Positions 8,761 through 21,629 of a DNA stretch of 49,092 nucleotides are shown one piece after another. Within the stretch, counting starts at the first letter, position 1. The number at the start of each line of letters is the position of its first letter. The notes under the pieces are model-generated. The model was not told the origin of the DNA and ran no database searches. It was given only the letters and a program-made list of their open reading frames with translations. The position numbers and the translations under genes were made by a program. This DNA comes from a virus: positions 1 through 49,092 of IMG/VR virus record IMGVR_UViG_3300047564_002851; one strand, written 5' to 3'.

Positions 8761-11700
8761 ATGCCTATTGATGTAACAGCTGCAGGTGCGCAGGGTACTC
8801 ACACTTTTGCTCGAGTCAACGTCAACATTGATGAAGATTTTATTTACTTCAAAAACAGTGGAGAGAGCGTTATCCCAACTCCTCTAGCTCCAGGAGTTGC
8901 ATTTTTATACACCTCTGGTGTTGGTTCTGTAACAGGTTTTACAGAAAATGGTCTTGTTTACGTTACAACTACTGAACCTAAAAAATTAAAATTTAGCACA
9001 ACTTTTAATGGAACTGCACTCGATTTTACTGACAGCGTGGCTGGCTCTATTAAATTTAATACACCAATTGTTTTCTCTAATAAACTAAACATAGACGCAT
9101 CAACTCCTACAAACCAAGCGGTTAAGTATTACACAAACGGAACCCCAATCACAGGGCTTACAAGTGGAGACACATACTTCTTAAAGAACGTCTCTATTTC
9201 TGAGTTCGCGGGTTCTCAGGCTCTTTATGCATTTACCAGCCACACATTTACAACATGCGGAAAAACAGGAAGAGTTGGCCCTACCCAACAGGAAATGCGT
9301 GCTTCATACAGCACCACTTGGGATGAGACATATCTAGTTCAAGGTGCTTTTGTTGGTTACCAAGACTGGACAGTTCCAGTTTCTGGTATTTACAGATTTA
9401 ATGTTAGAGGTGCATCAGGCTACAATGGCGCTGGTTCTGGCGGTATAGGTAGAGGCGCAATTGTTGAAGGTGAAATTGCACTAACTAAGGGTGAAGTAAT
9501 TACAATTGCCGTTGGTCAGCAAGGAGCTGCGCCCTCTTCTGGAACTACTTGGGGCGGCTCTGGTGGTGGAACATTTGTTGTTCGTAAAACTGGTAATGAG
9601 CCTTTATTTGTTGCTGGTGGAGGTTCTGGTGAGTCTAACGTTGGTGCTGGACGAGATGCTGTTCTTACTCAATTAGGCGGTACATCTACTAATAATCAAC
9701 CAGCTGGTGGTCAAGCAGGTTTTGGTGGTCGTTCTACTAACCCATTTGGTCGTTCTGCTGCTGGTGGAGGTTTCTTCTCTCGCGGACAAAACGGTGGATT
9801 TGGTAACACAACAACACTTGGTGGTGGTTCGTTCCTTGATGGTTTGACAATGGGCACTAACACTCTTGTTGGTGGTTATGGTGGTTTTGGTGGCGGTGGT
9901 CAGTCAGACGGAAACGTAACTGGTCAGTCTGGTGGTGGCGGTGGCTACTCAGGTGGTGGTGGAGCTCGCTCTACAACTGCTAACCATTCTGGTGGTGGTG
10001 GTGGTTCATTCGTTGTGGCTACAGCCGCAAACGTTAAAACTTCTACAGGATTTTTTGATGGTGCCAACACATTCAATGGAACCCTTATTGCAAATCTAAA
10101 TGCATATCACACTGGTGAAGGACAAGTTGCAGTAACTTTGGTTTCTAGCTTTACTACTGGTAACAGCGTGCACCCAACTGCTCAAGATGCTGAAAATGGA
10201 ACTAATGCTATTGCAATAGAGCCAGCTGGTTCTTCATATCACTCATTTGTACCAATTAATCTTGATATTCAAAACGATGCAATTCATAGTGCTGCCTTAC
10301 ATACATTAAATAATGGTGAGGCAATCCAAGTGTCGTTTAATGGGGTTCCACCAACTGGAATTCAAAACAATGGTATTTATTATGTAAACACTATTGATGC
10401 ATTTAGCTATCGTTTGAGTACAACCCCTTCTCCTAGCTTTACAAACATCAATTTAATTTCACCATCTTCTAGAGAAGTTTCTACTACCTCTAAGATCAGT
10501 CGAGTTGTTGTAAATACTGCAACAGATACTTTGACTATTAGTAACCATGGATTTTTGGTTGACCAGCCTCTTCGTTATAGCGTTGGTGATGGAACTGCAA
10601 TTACTCCTCTTATTGACCAAGCCACTTACTATGTCGCTGAGGTTTTAAATGCTAACCAGATTCGTTTGAAGTCTTCTCTTAATTCTCCAACATTTATCAA
10701 CTTTACAGGTGCTGGAACTGGTACGGGTCACAGCTTTATCTTCCTAACTGTTAATGCACTGGAAGACACTCTCTACATCCCTAACCACGGTCTTGTATCT
10801 GGTCAGGCAGTGCGCTACTCCAAAGGTTTGGAAGCCAACACTGTTATTCCTGGTTTGACTGATAACACTACTTATTACATTGTTAAGGTTGACAATAGCA
10901 TTGTTAGACTTGCTACGAATAAAGCTCTTACTGTTATTGCAAATATAACAAGTCAAGAACCGTGGCCTGCTACTGGAACCCACTCCTTATTTATTACTTC
11001 TCTTGATTACGCAACTAACACTATAACTTTGCCAGGCCATGGGTTCCTGCAAGGAGAGTTGGTTGAATATGACAGCAAGGGTCAGACAGCTGTAGATGGG
11101 CTAACTACTGCTACTCCTTACTATGTAATTTTCATAGATGGTGACAACATTAAACTTGCTACTACACCAGAAGAAGCAGATGCTGGAACTGCTGTAGATC
11201 TCACTGATACCCCACTTGGCGTTGGTCGTCATACTCTACGCTCACTAAGCAAGACTCCAGATGGAATTTACACCATCACATCTACACCGTCTGCAACCAC
11301 ATTTACTGTAGAAGCAGCTGGTAACGTTCCAATTATTACTAAAGTATTTAACCCAAGATCTACTGTAAACCTTGAAGCCGACACCTTCTTCTTGCCGTCT
11401 CATGGTTTCACAACTGGTACTGAGGTTACATACGAACAGGGAGATTCTGCTACAGATATTGGTGGATTAATAAATAACACACAATACTATGTTGTAGCTA
11501 TTAACAGAGACTACTTAAAGCTCGCAACATCTGCAGAAAATGCTGCAGCAGGTATTACTCTCAGTGTTACTGACTGGGGTACTGGTGTAGGTCACAAACT
11601 AATCACAGACCAGATTAACGGTAACGTAACAGGTTCTGGAACAGTATCTGTTGTTTCAGGCTCTGTTCTTGTTAACGGTACTGGTACAGCTTTCTCGAAG

Positions 11701-14700
11701 ATTTTGAAAGTTGGAGACAGATTCCGCTTATTCCCAGCAAACACAACTAAACAACACGGAACCCTCGTGTTTGAAGCAGCTGATGTTAACACTGGAACAA
11801 ACTTAATCACAAAGAGCAATACTTTTGCTACAGCTGATGCAGTAGTGTTCTCTGCTGGTTCAGGAACTGCTCCATCTCCTTTAGTAGAGGGAACAACTTA
11901 TTACGTAAGAGTTGTAAGTGCTGGCTCAACATTCACTCTTCACCCTACAGCTGCTAATGCCACAGCCAATACAAACATAATTGACATCACCACTGTGGGC
12001 TCTGGAACTGATTTACAGTTGTCTAGAACAAATAAAACATTTTCAGATGTTGATGTAAACACCACAAACAACCGTATTGTTAAGACTCATAATTTTGAAA
12101 CTGGAGAAGTAGTCAAGTTTGCTACAAACGGTGGAGTGGCCCCAACTCCTTTGGTTGATGGTTACTACTACTATGTAAGAGCTATATCAAATACTGAAAT
12201 CACTCTTCACACCACATTAAATGATGCTAATAACAACCTTCAAGCTGTAGACTTTAGCACTCAAGGTACTGGAACTGCTTTCTCTCTAACTAGTACAGCC
12301 CCAGTGGGACCTATTATTAGAAAGATTACCGCTATTGGTGGTGACACACAGATCACTGTAGACCGACCATATGCAAATGCATATGACGCTGTTTCTTACT
12401 CTTACCCAACTTTCGTCTATGTACGTCCGCAGGGCTACTCACTGCACCGTCCATTCGACGGTGGCGTTGAGATGTCGGTAGGTTCTAAGACATCATTTGG
12501 TCAGATTGTTCGTCAGACTCGTAAGTACTTCCGTTATCAGTCAGGTAAGGGTATTCAGTCTTCTTGCGGTGTCAACTTCCAGCCTTCAATTGACCTAGAG
12601 AGCATGACTAAATTTAGCGAGATTACTATTGAATGTAAGACTCGACGCCCTCACGGTCTTGTCTCTGGTTTGTTTATTGTAATTAATGCTGCTGAAGACT
12701 CTTTTGGAGATGTAAGTACTGTATATAACGGAGAATTCCAAGTCACTGTTGTTGATTTGACGACTTTCCGCTTTACTGCAAAAGAGCCAATTGTAGAGTC
12801 TAGAGCTTACGGATTCCCTCAGTTCTATGTCCGCGAGTGGGAAAATGGTGCTGTACGTGAAGGTATGTTTGACTTCCAGAACGGTGCCTTCTTTGAGTTC
12901 GATGGAGAAGCAATCTACTGTGTCCGTCGTTCATCCACTCAGCAGCTAGCTGGTACAGCTTCTGCTCTTCAAGGTTCAGAGATTATTTTTGGAAATAACA
13001 CCAGCTTCCAAGCTCAGTTGGATGTGGGCGATTATGTAGTTATGCGCGGTCAGTCTTACCGTATCACTGAAATTACATCAGACACTCGTATGTCAGTTAG
13101 ACCTGAGTATAAGGGATCTTCTGGAACAGAGAAAGAGTTTAATCCGCAAACTCAAGTTAATATTTCTACTGACGTAATTACCATTATTGGTCACGGATTC
13201 TCAAATCGTCTTCCAGTTGTTTACAACTCAATCGACGGTGAGCCTATTGGTGGAATGATTAACGGTCGTACATATTATGTAGACCTAATTAATAACAACA
13301 GCTTTAAACTTGTTGCTGACCCAGATTCGACTGTTAACGTAAATCTGTCAAATACTGGAACTACTACAACTCACTCCTTTGTCCCAGCTAAATCAGGTAT
13401 TGTGATTACTAAGACAGTAGATACAAGAATTCCTCAAAGCCAGTGGAATGTTGATATCTGTGATGGATCTGGTCCAACTGGTTATAATCTTGACATCTCT
13501 CGTATTCAGATGGCTTACATTGACTACTCTTGGTACGGTGCAGGTAAAATTCGTTTCGGTTTCAAGACTGTAGATGGTCAGGTTCAATACGTCCACGAGT
13601 TTGTTCACAACAACAACTTGTTCGAGTCTTACTTCCGCTCTGGTAACTTGCCAGGTCGCTACGAAGTTGTGACTTACGAGAACCCAACTTATATCCCATA
13701 CCTCTTCCACTGGGGTACTTCGGTTATCATGGATGGTCGATTCGATGATGACAACGCGTACTTGTTCACTGGTACAAGCCAGACTTTGAACATCCCAGGC
13801 ACCACAGCTAAGTCGTTTGCTTCATCTGGCATCAACCTAACAACTGACTTGTTCACTGTACAAAGTCACGGTTTTGCTCAAGGTGACCTTCTACAGTTCC
13901 AGTCAATTGCTACTAATGGATTCCCTGGAACAAATAACTTAAACCCAGCAACTCAAATTGTTGGTTCTAATACAACCGCAACACTTCAAAATGATGCGTT
14001 GTATGGAGTTTTGGTTAACTCTCCAAACTTGATTCACTTGACTCCTCCTAACGTAACAATTAGCAAGGGATCTAGTTATTCTGGTGGTCAAGCCATTACT
14101 AGTGCTCAAGCTGGTACTACAGTAACTATTACTACAACACTTCCACACAACCTAACCACAGGTATGTATGTTGGTGTATATGGTTCAACCCGTGTAGCAA
14201 ATGGTCCGTTTTACATCACTAGAACAAGTGACACGGCGTTTACCTATCAAGCACCTACCGCAACTGTGGCAAGTGGTGCTGACCCAACCATTATTATGTG
14301 TGAGGTAATCAACTTCACTAGCCAAGGAAACACTCAGTACACTTACTTCTTGTATCCAAACGGCTCATTGAACAACACCTCTGGCCCTAATTACCAGCCA
14401 TTGCTCTCAATTCGACTCTCTCCTTCAGTATCTGAAGGTTTGACTGGAAAGCTTGGAGACCGAGACGTTCTTAACCGAATGCAGCTACGTTTGCAAGAAA
14501 TTGGTGTATCTACGACACAACTGGTTGACGTTAAGGTTCTCCTCAATCCACGTCTAAATAACCTAAACTTTGTTGGTGTAGATTCACCTTCCTTGACTCA
14601 GATTGTTGAGCACACCGCTCAAGACACTGTTTCAGGTGGAGTTCAGGTTTATAACTTCCGTGCCGCTGGTGGTGCTAGTGGTGCAGAAGATACAACCGTG

Positions 14701-14859
14701 GTAGACGTATCAACCCTGTTCGAGCTTTCAAACTCGATTCTTGGTGGAGACTCTATTTTCCCAGACGGTCCAGACATCTTGACAATTGCAGTATCTCGAT
14801 TGACTGGAAACTCAACACTAACCGCAGCGAAGATGTCATGGGCAGAAGCTCAGGCGTAG
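8761..14859 (+). CDS. Giant modular tail protein (2032 aa)
   Basis: The longest gene here, with an AAGGAGAG site before ATG. Order: an N-terminal beta region (~1-155); a glycine-rich ALK/LTK-like domain (~155-460, with TIAVGQQGA and LFVAGGGSGE); six or more ~80-residue beta modules (~575-1190), each with a histidine-glycine turn, a YYV strand and a GTGxxH or similar end; a conserved core (~1220-1420, with YSLHRPFDGGVEMSVG and RKYFRYQSGKGIQ) that I recall from large cyanophage tail proteins; another module; and a C-terminal region with FDDDNAYLFTGTS. It shares architecture with the preceding 895-aa protein, which suggests duplication. Likely a trimeric baseplate or long-fibre protein (inferred). 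No enzyme motif is visible. Confidence 0.8.
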   Translation: MPIDVTAAGAQGTHTFARVNVNIDEDFIYFKNSGESVIPTPLAPGVAFLYTSGVGSVTGFTENGLVYVTTTEPKKLKFSTTFNGTALDFTDSVAGSIKFNTPIVFSNKLNIDASTPTNQAVKYYTNGTPITGLTSGDTYFLKNVSISEFAGSQALYAFTSHTFTTCGKTGRVGPTQQEMRASYSTTWDETYLVQGAFVGYQDWTVPVSGIYRFNVRGASGYNGAGSGGIGRGAIVEGEIALTKGEVITIAVGQQGAAPSSGTTWGGSGGGTFVVRKTGNEPLFVAGGGSGESNVGAGRDAVLTQLGGTSTNNQPAGGQAGFGGRSTNPFGRSAAGGGFFSRGQNGGFGNTTTLGGGSFLDGLTMGTNTLVGGYGGFGGGGQSDGNVTGQSGGGGGYSGGGGARSTTANHSGGGGGSFVVATAANVKTSTGFFDGANTFNGTLIANLNAYHTGEGQVAVTLVSSFTTGNSVHPTAQDAENGTNAIAIEPAGSSYHSFVPINLDIQNDAIHSAALHTLNNGEAIQVSFNGVPPTGIQNNGIYYVNTIDAFSYRLSTTPSPSFTNINLISPSSREVSTTSKISRVVVNTATDTLTISNHGFLVDQPLRYSVGDGTAITPLIDQATYYVAEVLNANQIRLKSSLNSPTFINFTGAGTGTGHSFIFLTVNALEDTLYIPNHGLVSGQAVRYSKGLEANTVIPGLTDNTTYYIVKVDNSIVRLATNKALTVIANITSQEPWPATGTHSLFITSLDYATNTITLPGHGFLQGELVEYDSKGQTAVDGLTTATPYYVIFIDGDNIKLATTPEEADAGTAVDLTDTPLGVGRHTLRSLSKTPDGIYTITSTPSATTFTVEAAGNVPIITKVFNPRSTVNLEADTFFLPSHGFTTGTEVTYEQGDSATDIGGLINNTQYYVVAINRDYLKLATSAENAAAGITLSVTDWGTGVGHKLITDQINGNVTGSGTVSVVSGSVLVNGTGTAFSKILKVGDRFRLFPANTTKQHGTLVFEAADVNTGTNLITKSNTFATADAVVFSAGSGTAPSPLVEGTTYYVRVVSAGSTFTLHPTAANATANTNIIDITTVGSGTDLQLSRTNKTFSDVDVNTTNNRIVKTHNFETGEVVKFATNGGVAPTPLVDGYYYYVRAISNTEITLHTTLNDANNNLQAVDFSTQGTGTAFSLTSTAPVGPIIRKITAIGGDTQITVDRPYANAYDAVSYSYPTFVYVRPQGYSLHRPFDGGVEMSVGSKTSFGQIVRQTRKYFRYQSGKGIQSSCGVNFQPSIDLESMTKFSEITIECKTRRPHGLVSGLFIVINAAEDSFGDVSTVYNGEFQVTVVDLTTFRFTAKEPIVESRAYGFPQFYVREWENGAVREGMFDFQNGAFFEFDGEAIYCVRRSSTQQLAGTASALQGSEIIFGNNTSFQAQLDVGDYVVMRGQSYRITEITSDTRMSVRPEYKGSSGTEKEFNPQTQVNISTDVITIIGHGFSNRLPVVYNSIDGEPIGGMINGRTYYVDLINNNSFKLVADPDSTVNVNLSNTGTTTTHSFVPAKSGIVITKTVDTRIPQSQWNVDICDGSGPTGYNLDISRIQMAYIDYSWYGAGKIRFGFKTVDGQVQYVHEFVHNNNLFESYFRSGNLPGRYEVVTYENPTYIPYLFHWGTSVIMDGRFDDDNAYLFTGTSQTLNIPGTTAKSFASSGINLTTDLFTVQSHGFAQGDLLQFQSIATNGFPGTNNLNPATQIVGSNTTATLQNDALYGVLVNSPNLIHLTPPNVTISKGSSYSGGQAITSAQAGTTVTITTTLPHNLTTGMYVGVYGSTRVANGPFYITRTSDTAFTYQAPTATVASGADPTIIMCEVINFTSQGNTQYTYFLYPNGSLNNTSGPNYQPLLSIRLSPSVSEGLTGKLGDRDVLNRMQLRLQEIGVSTTQLVDVKVLLNPRLNNLNFVGVDSPSLTQIVEHTAQDTVSGGVQVYNFRAAGGASGAEDTTVVDVSTLFELSNSILGGDSIFPDGPDILTIAVSRLTGNSTLTAAKMSWAEAQA

Positions 14860-14868
14860 GAGAGACAC

Positions 14869-17250
<2,382 letters not shown>

Positions 17251-17262
17251 TGGGACTGGTAG

Positions 17263-18849
17263 ATGAGTGAATATAAGGAATACACAGTCACCACAGAGAG
17301 TATGGAAATTACCGATTCTGTGTGGGAAGATTTGCTATCCCCTGAGAGTATTTTAGACACCATCCCAAATAGACCAGTAGAAGTTGCAAATGAAAGACCT
17401 ACTAATCCAAATAACACTTCTTACTGGTTGACAGATGAGGAAGCTGCTCGTTTACGAGAAGACCCTCGAGTTATAGATGTTCAAGATTTGAACATGTTTA
17501 AACCAGTAAAACTGGCTTTTCAAGAAGGAAACTTTGACAAGCTAAGTACCCAAACTGGGGCAAAAGCTAACTGGGGCCTTCTTAGACATATAAATACTTC
17601 TAATGTTTATGGAACAGGCTTAGGCGATCCTAGCGGAACATATGATTATGTTTTAGATGGTACAGGCGTAGACGTTGTAATTATCGATAGTGGTATTCAA
17701 GCAAATCACCCAGAATTTACTGAGGTTGGAAACTCAAATGCCAGCAGATTTAATCCTATAGATTGGTTTGCTCTTAGTGGTGTTTCTGGTTCTATGCCAG
17801 ATGGATTTTATCAAGACTATGACGGTCATGGAACCCACGTAGCAGCAACAGTTGCTGGAAAAACTTTTGGCTGGGCAAAAAATGCTCAAATTTTTTCTAT
17901 AAAGTTAGAAGGTCTTAGAGCATCTCGTGACCCAGGTCAGGGGTTAGACACAGCTACCGCTTTTGATGTTTTAATTGGTTGGCATAACAACAAAACCAAC
18001 GGAAGACCAACAGTAGTGTGCAATAGCTGGGGTTATGGAGTTTTTCATCGTGCCGATTTAGAAGCTTTTTCTTTTGGATTAGATGAAAGTGCAACTTTAT
18101 TTGGGATAAGTGGTGGAAATTATAGAGGTGTTTCTTGGAGTGGTGCAACTTTAGACCCAGCAAAGGGTCACACTGGTTCTTTAGTAGCCCCAGATACATA
18201 TTTTTATCCATACCGAGTTTCTTCAGTAGATGCTGATATTGCTTCTGGAGCCAACGCTGGAATTTTATTTTGTAATGCTGCGGGAAATGAATTTTTAAAA
18301 ATTGATGTACAAGGTGGAGTTGATTATAATAACTACATTTTGACTGACTTCGGGTTTTACTACTACCACCGAGGCGGTACACCGGGCAGAAATTTAACAG
18401 TTTCAGATAAAGTATTTACTGTTGGTGCTGTTGACCACACTACTGAAGGTTTGTTAGATAGAAAAGCTAATTTTAGTAATTCTGGTCCTGGCGTCAATAT
18501 GTACGCAGCTGGCTCTAGAATTATTAGCGCCATGAGCGCAGTAAATGATGACAACAGTAACTTTGCTTATTTTTTGAATAATTCTTTTAAACAGCAACTC
18601 CTATCTGGCACATCAATGGCTGCCCCACAGGTAGCTGGGGTCGCTGCCCTTGTGTATCAAATGCACCCAGATTGGGACCCCAGAAGAGTGATAGCATTTA
18701 TTAGAAACAAAGCTTTAAGTGTTATGTATACAACTGGGCTAGATGACGATTATACTTCCGTGAACAGCCTACACGGGGGGGAAAATAAGATTATGTATGT
18801 CCCCATGGGCTCACAGCGTGTCTTTTCGTTCTTTAGGGCTACAGTCTAG
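17263..18849 (+). CDS. Subtilisin-like serine protease (peptidase S8)
   Basis: A 528-residue protease with the full S8 triad: D142 in VVIIDSGIQ, H189 in DGHGTHVAA and S451 in LSGTSMAAPQVAG, plus an oxyanion Asn near 342 (AAGNE). Residues ~1-95 resemble an inhibitor-type propeptide (LTDEEAARLREDPRV), so self-processing is expected from the family. No signal peptide or membrane segment is present, which suits a virion protein or an intracellular processing enzyme. It sits between two collagen-like fibres whose attachment domains are related. Possible roles: maturation of fibre or tail proteins, or degradation of host surface protein; the sequence does not decide. The ribosome-binding site is weak (GGGACTGGTAG). 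Confidence 0.92.
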   Translation: MSEYKEYTVTTESMEITDSVWEDLLSPESILDTIPNRPVEVANERPTNPNNTSYWLTDEEAARLREDPRVIDVQDLNMFKPVKLAFQEGNFDKLSTQTGAKANWGLLRHINTSNVYGTGLGDPSGTYDYVLDGTGVDVVIIDSGIQANHPEFTEVGNSNASRFNPIDWFALSGVSGSMPDGFYQDYDGHGTHVAATVAGKTFGWAKNAQIFSIKLEGLRASRDPGQGLDTATAFDVLIGWHNNKTNGRPTVVCNSWGYGVFHRADLEAFSFGLDESATLFGISGGNYRGVSWSGATLDPAKGHTGSLVAPDTYFYPYRVSSVDADIASGANAGILFCNAAGNEFLKIDVQGGVDYNNYILTDFGFYYYHRGGTPGRNLTVSDKVFTVGAVDHTTEGLLDRKANFSNSGPGVNMYAAGSRIISAMSAVNDDNSNFAYFLNNSFKQQLLSGTSMAAPQVAGVAALVYQMHPDWDPRRVIAFIRNKALSVMYTTGLDDDYTSVNSLHGGENKIMYVPMGSQRVFSFFRATV

Positions 18850-18860
18850 GAAGTTAAAGG

Positions 18861-18866
18861 TATAAT
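18861..18866 (+). promoter_or_regulatory. Possible -10 promoter element (TATAAT)
   Basis: A perfect TATAAT lies in the 53-bp gap between the protease and the next fibre gene, with AAGGAG and GTG about 30-40 bp downstream. The -35 region at 17 bp spacing (GCTACA) matches TTGACA only in its last three bases. An internal promoter would let the downstream fibre and enzyme genes be expressed apart from the protease. Confidence 0.3.
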
Positions 18867-18902
18867 TATGAGGACATCAGCAGACGCAGTAAGGAGTGAC
18901 TT

Positions 18903-20489
18903 GTGCCAGTAAAACGCCTCGGTCTTGCTACCCCCAACTCTAATGTTGCCACTCTTTTAGCCACAAATGACACTGCTGGCGTGGCTTCTGTAATTGTTGC
19001 TAATAGGGCAAATATAGAAAGTCTTGTAAGTATTTATGTTGAACCAGCTGAAGCACTTGGCGTAGAAGCAACTAGGTCGTATATTGTCGACAATTTGTCT
19101 GTAAGTGTTGGTCAATCTTTTGAGACTTTTAGATTTGCTTTAAACGTTGGAGATCAAGTATGGGTAAGATCTTCAACCTCTCTTGCAAATTTTTCATGCA
19201 CACTGCTGTATGACCAAGCTGGTAGAGCCAATGTCGTATATACCCCTACTCAGCCTGGATTTCCAACTATTGGTGACATTTGGATTGACTCCGAAACTGA
19301 TGAAGTAAAAGTTTATGTAGGTAATGGATTTAATACAGTGGCAACTGTTGCCCCTACTGGCCCTACTGGTCCTGAAGGTCCATTTGGTCCTACTGGTCCT
19401 TCGGGTCCTACTGGTCCACAAGGTTCTAGTGTTCGTATTCTTGGTACTTATTCAACTTTAGCTCTCCTTCAAGCAGATAACCCAATTGGTGCAATTGGTG
19501 ATGCTTATGTTGTTGGTCAAGAGTTTGTATACGCGTGGTCTGACTTAAACCAAGAGTGGGCTCTTGTTGGCCCAATCGGTGTTACTGGTCCTACTGGACC
19601 TACAGGTGTTCAAGGTCCTCAAGGTATTGGTGGTGCTGATGGCGCAACAGGTCCAACAGGTGCCCCGGGAGAACCTGGTGGTCCAACTGGTGCTGCTGGT
19701 CCAACTGGTCCTACAGGTCCTGAAGGTCCAACTGGTCCAACTGGACCAGAAGGTCCAACTGGTCCTACGGGTTCTACAGGTGATACTGGTATTGAAGTTG
19801 GTGCAACACCTCCAGCAAATACTTCATTAATTTGGGTAGATACAACTGTAGATGCAGCAATTTTATCTCACGCCTCTACACACTCTGTTGGAGGCGCTGA
19901 TGAACTCACACTTTCTACATCTCAAATTACAAACTTGGATAATCAGCTATTTGACATTGACGTTCTAACTTTAGGAGAAGCTAGCATTAGCAGAAAAGCT
20001 GCTATAGCTAACCTTTCTTACGGAACTTCTGGAACTATGCTTTTGACATACAGAAAAGCAACTAAAACAGAAACAATAACAAAACTTTCTATGTCCTGTG
20101 GAACAGCAGCAGGAGCTACACCGACTTTAGTTAAAATGGGAGTATATTCAGTAGACAACACCACTGGAGATTTAACTTTAGTAGCATCTACAGCCAGTGA
20201 CACATCTGTATTTTCTGCAGCTAACACTTCATATGAAGTTACTTTAGCCTCACCTTGGTCTAAGACAGCTGGTACTACATATGCTTATGCACTTTTAATT
20301 ACCACTGCTAATACTCTTCCTACAGTAGCTGGTCATTCGCACACATCTTCAACCGCGATAAATTCAATTCTTGCTCTTTCTCCTAGAATATCTGGGGCAG
20401 TAGCTGCACAAACCGATTTACCTTCATCAGTACTATCCGCTGATGTTGCAACGTCTAACCGTGCTCTTTGGACGCACGCTATTCCATAG
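18903..20489 (+). CDS. Collagen-like tail fibre protein
   Basis: GTG start with AAGGAG seven bases upstream. The N-terminal ~105 residues ([14 protein letters not shown], then [18 protein letters not shown]) match those of the cupredoxin-tipped fibre at 14869, so both probably dock to the same tail site. A short spacer, GPTGPEG collagen-like repeats with one bead (~175-225), and more collagen-like sequence to ~295 follow. The C-terminal ~225 residues are a different head with [18 protein letters not shown], typical of phage fibre trimerisation segments, then a beta-rich domain. Same anchor and different head suggests receptor diversification (inferred). Confidence 0.85.
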   Translation: MPVKRLGLATPNSNVATLLATNDTAGVASVIVANRANIESLVSIYVEPAEALGVEATRSYIVDNLSVSVGQSFETFRFALNVGDQVWVRSSTSLANFSCTLLYDQAGRANVVYTPTQPGFPTIGDIWIDSETDEVKVYVGNGFNTVATVAPTGPTGPEGPFGPTGPSGPTGPQGSSVRILGTYSTLALLQADNPIGAIGDAYVVGQEFVYAWSDLNQEWALVGPIGVTGPTGPTGVQGPQGIGGADGATGPTGAPGEPGGPTGAAGPTGPTGPEGPTGPTGPEGPTGPTGSTGDTGIEVGATPPANTSLIWVDTTVDAAILSHASTHSVGGADELTLSTSQITNLDNQLFDIDVLTLGEASISRKAAIANLSYGTSGTMLLTYRKATKTETITKLSMSCGTAAGATPTLVKMGVYSVDNTTGDLTLVASTASDTSVFSAANTSYEVTLASPWSKTAGTTYAYALLITTANTLPTVAGHSHTSSTAINSILALSPRISGAVAAQTDLPSSVLSADVATSNRALWTHAIP

Positions 20490-20505
20490 AGGTAGGTGAA
20501 GATAT

Positions 20506-20967
20506 ATGCCAGTAATTAAATCATATGACTCTAATGGAGGAATATGGACTCCAATTGCTGCTGGTGCAACTGGTCCGACGGGCCCTCAGGGTGTTCTCGG
20601 TTCTACAGGTCCAACTGGTCCACAAGGTGTAACTGGGCCTCAAGGTGATTGGTCAACGGCTCAAGTGGTATCTACGCAAAGTACCTCTTTTACCGTTGCG
20701 CTAACAGATGCTGGAAAAATTTTAAAGTGTGATAGCGGTGCAGCTTTTGTTGCTACTATTCCAACAGATGCCGCTGTTCTTTTTTCTATAGGACAGAAAA
20801 TTGATTTTCTTCAATATGGCGCAGGTCAGTTAACTGTTGAAGGAGACACTGGAGTCACAGTTAGGTCTACACCAACCAATAAACTTCGCACTCAGTACTC
20901 TGTCGCATCTGCGATAAAGATTGCAGAGAACGAATGGATTTTGGTTGGAGATTTGGCGCTAGTTTAA
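20506..20967 (+). CDS. Short collagen-like fibre protein
   Basis: A 153-residue protein with GAGGTAGGTGA before ATG. About 20 N-terminal residues precede a short collagen-like stalk (GPTGPQG, ~23-48). The C-terminal ~100 residues (VALTDAGKILKCDSGAAF, IGQKIDFLQYGAGQLTV, EWILVGDL) form a compact domain closely similar to the last ~100 residues of the fibre at 2277. This fold is common at the tips of phage tail fibres. Its stop TAA overlaps the ATG of the next gene, indicating coupled translation. Confidence 0.82.
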   Translation: MPVIKSYDSNGGIWTPIAAGATGPTGPQGVLGSTGPTGPQGVTGPQGDWSTAQVVSTQSTSFTVALTDAGKILKCDSGAAFVATIPTDAAVLFSIGQKIDFLQYGAGQLTVEGDTGVTVRSTPTNKLRTQYSVASAIKIAENEWILVGDLALV

Positions 20968-21596
20968 TGCCAGTAAATGTTGGTTGCATTGGTGCTGCAG
21001 GTTCTCTAAAAGATGTAAGCAAACCAAAAGAACTTGGGTATAGGGTTAATTATATTAAAAATCCTACTTTTGAAGTTTCAACTTCTGATTGGACATCTTT
21101 TGCTGGAACAACTCTAGAGAGGGTTACATCTGAATTTAATACTGGCTCTGCTTCATTAAAAGTAACTAATACTTCAGGAGGCGGAGTTCAAAATGTAACC
21201 AGAATTCCTTTTTTCTCTACGGATGATGTTTGGTATTTAAGCGCATATATAAAGTTAGACTCGCTTGCTTCAAATGCTACATATTATTTACGACATCTTC
21301 AATATCAAACAGAAGTTTCAAGCGCTGCTATTGCTAGTGGAAATATTGGAGTAACCAGTTTAACCGCTGCTGACGGATGGGTAAGACTTAGCGGGTCATT
21401 CACAAAAAGCCCTAGCGCTAACTTTTTTGTTATGAGAGTTGTCACTACTTCATCTTTTAATACTGACGTTTTCTATGTAGACTCCGCTATGGCTGAATAT
21501 TCAAGCTCTTTAGGAACATATTTTGACGGTTCTTATAATGGATTTTGGTCTGGGACAGCTAATGACAGCGCAAGTGGTGCTAGCCAATACTCATAA
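20967..21596 (+). CDS. Carbohydrate-binding-like jelly-roll tail protein
   Basis: I place the start at the ATG overlapping the previous stop (TAATG); the frame is open 33 bp further upstream inside the previous gene. The 209-residue product has the layout of CBM4/9-type or phage jelly-roll modules: YIKNPTFEVSTSDW near residue 30, a glycine/threonine-rich middle, WYLSAYIKL, DGWVRLSGSFT and the closing YFDGSYNGFWSGT. Such modules in phage tails bind surface polysaccharides. No catalytic motif is visible. The short N-terminus (MPVNVGCIGAAGS) could attach it to the preceding fibre. Confidence 0.72.
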   Translation: MPVNVGCIGAAGSLKDVSKPKELGYRVNYIKNPTFEVSTSDWTSFAGTTLERVTSEFNTGSASLKVTNTSGGGVQNVTRIPFFSTDDVWYLSAYIKLDSLASNATYYLRHLQYQTEVSSAAIASGNIGVTSLTAADGWVRLSGSFTKSPSANFFVMRVVTTSSFNTDVFYVDSAMAEYSSSLGTYFDGSYNGFWSGTANDSASGASQYS

Positions 21597-21629
21597 TTTA
21601 ATATAGGCTTAAGGGTCGAAAGGACAAAA

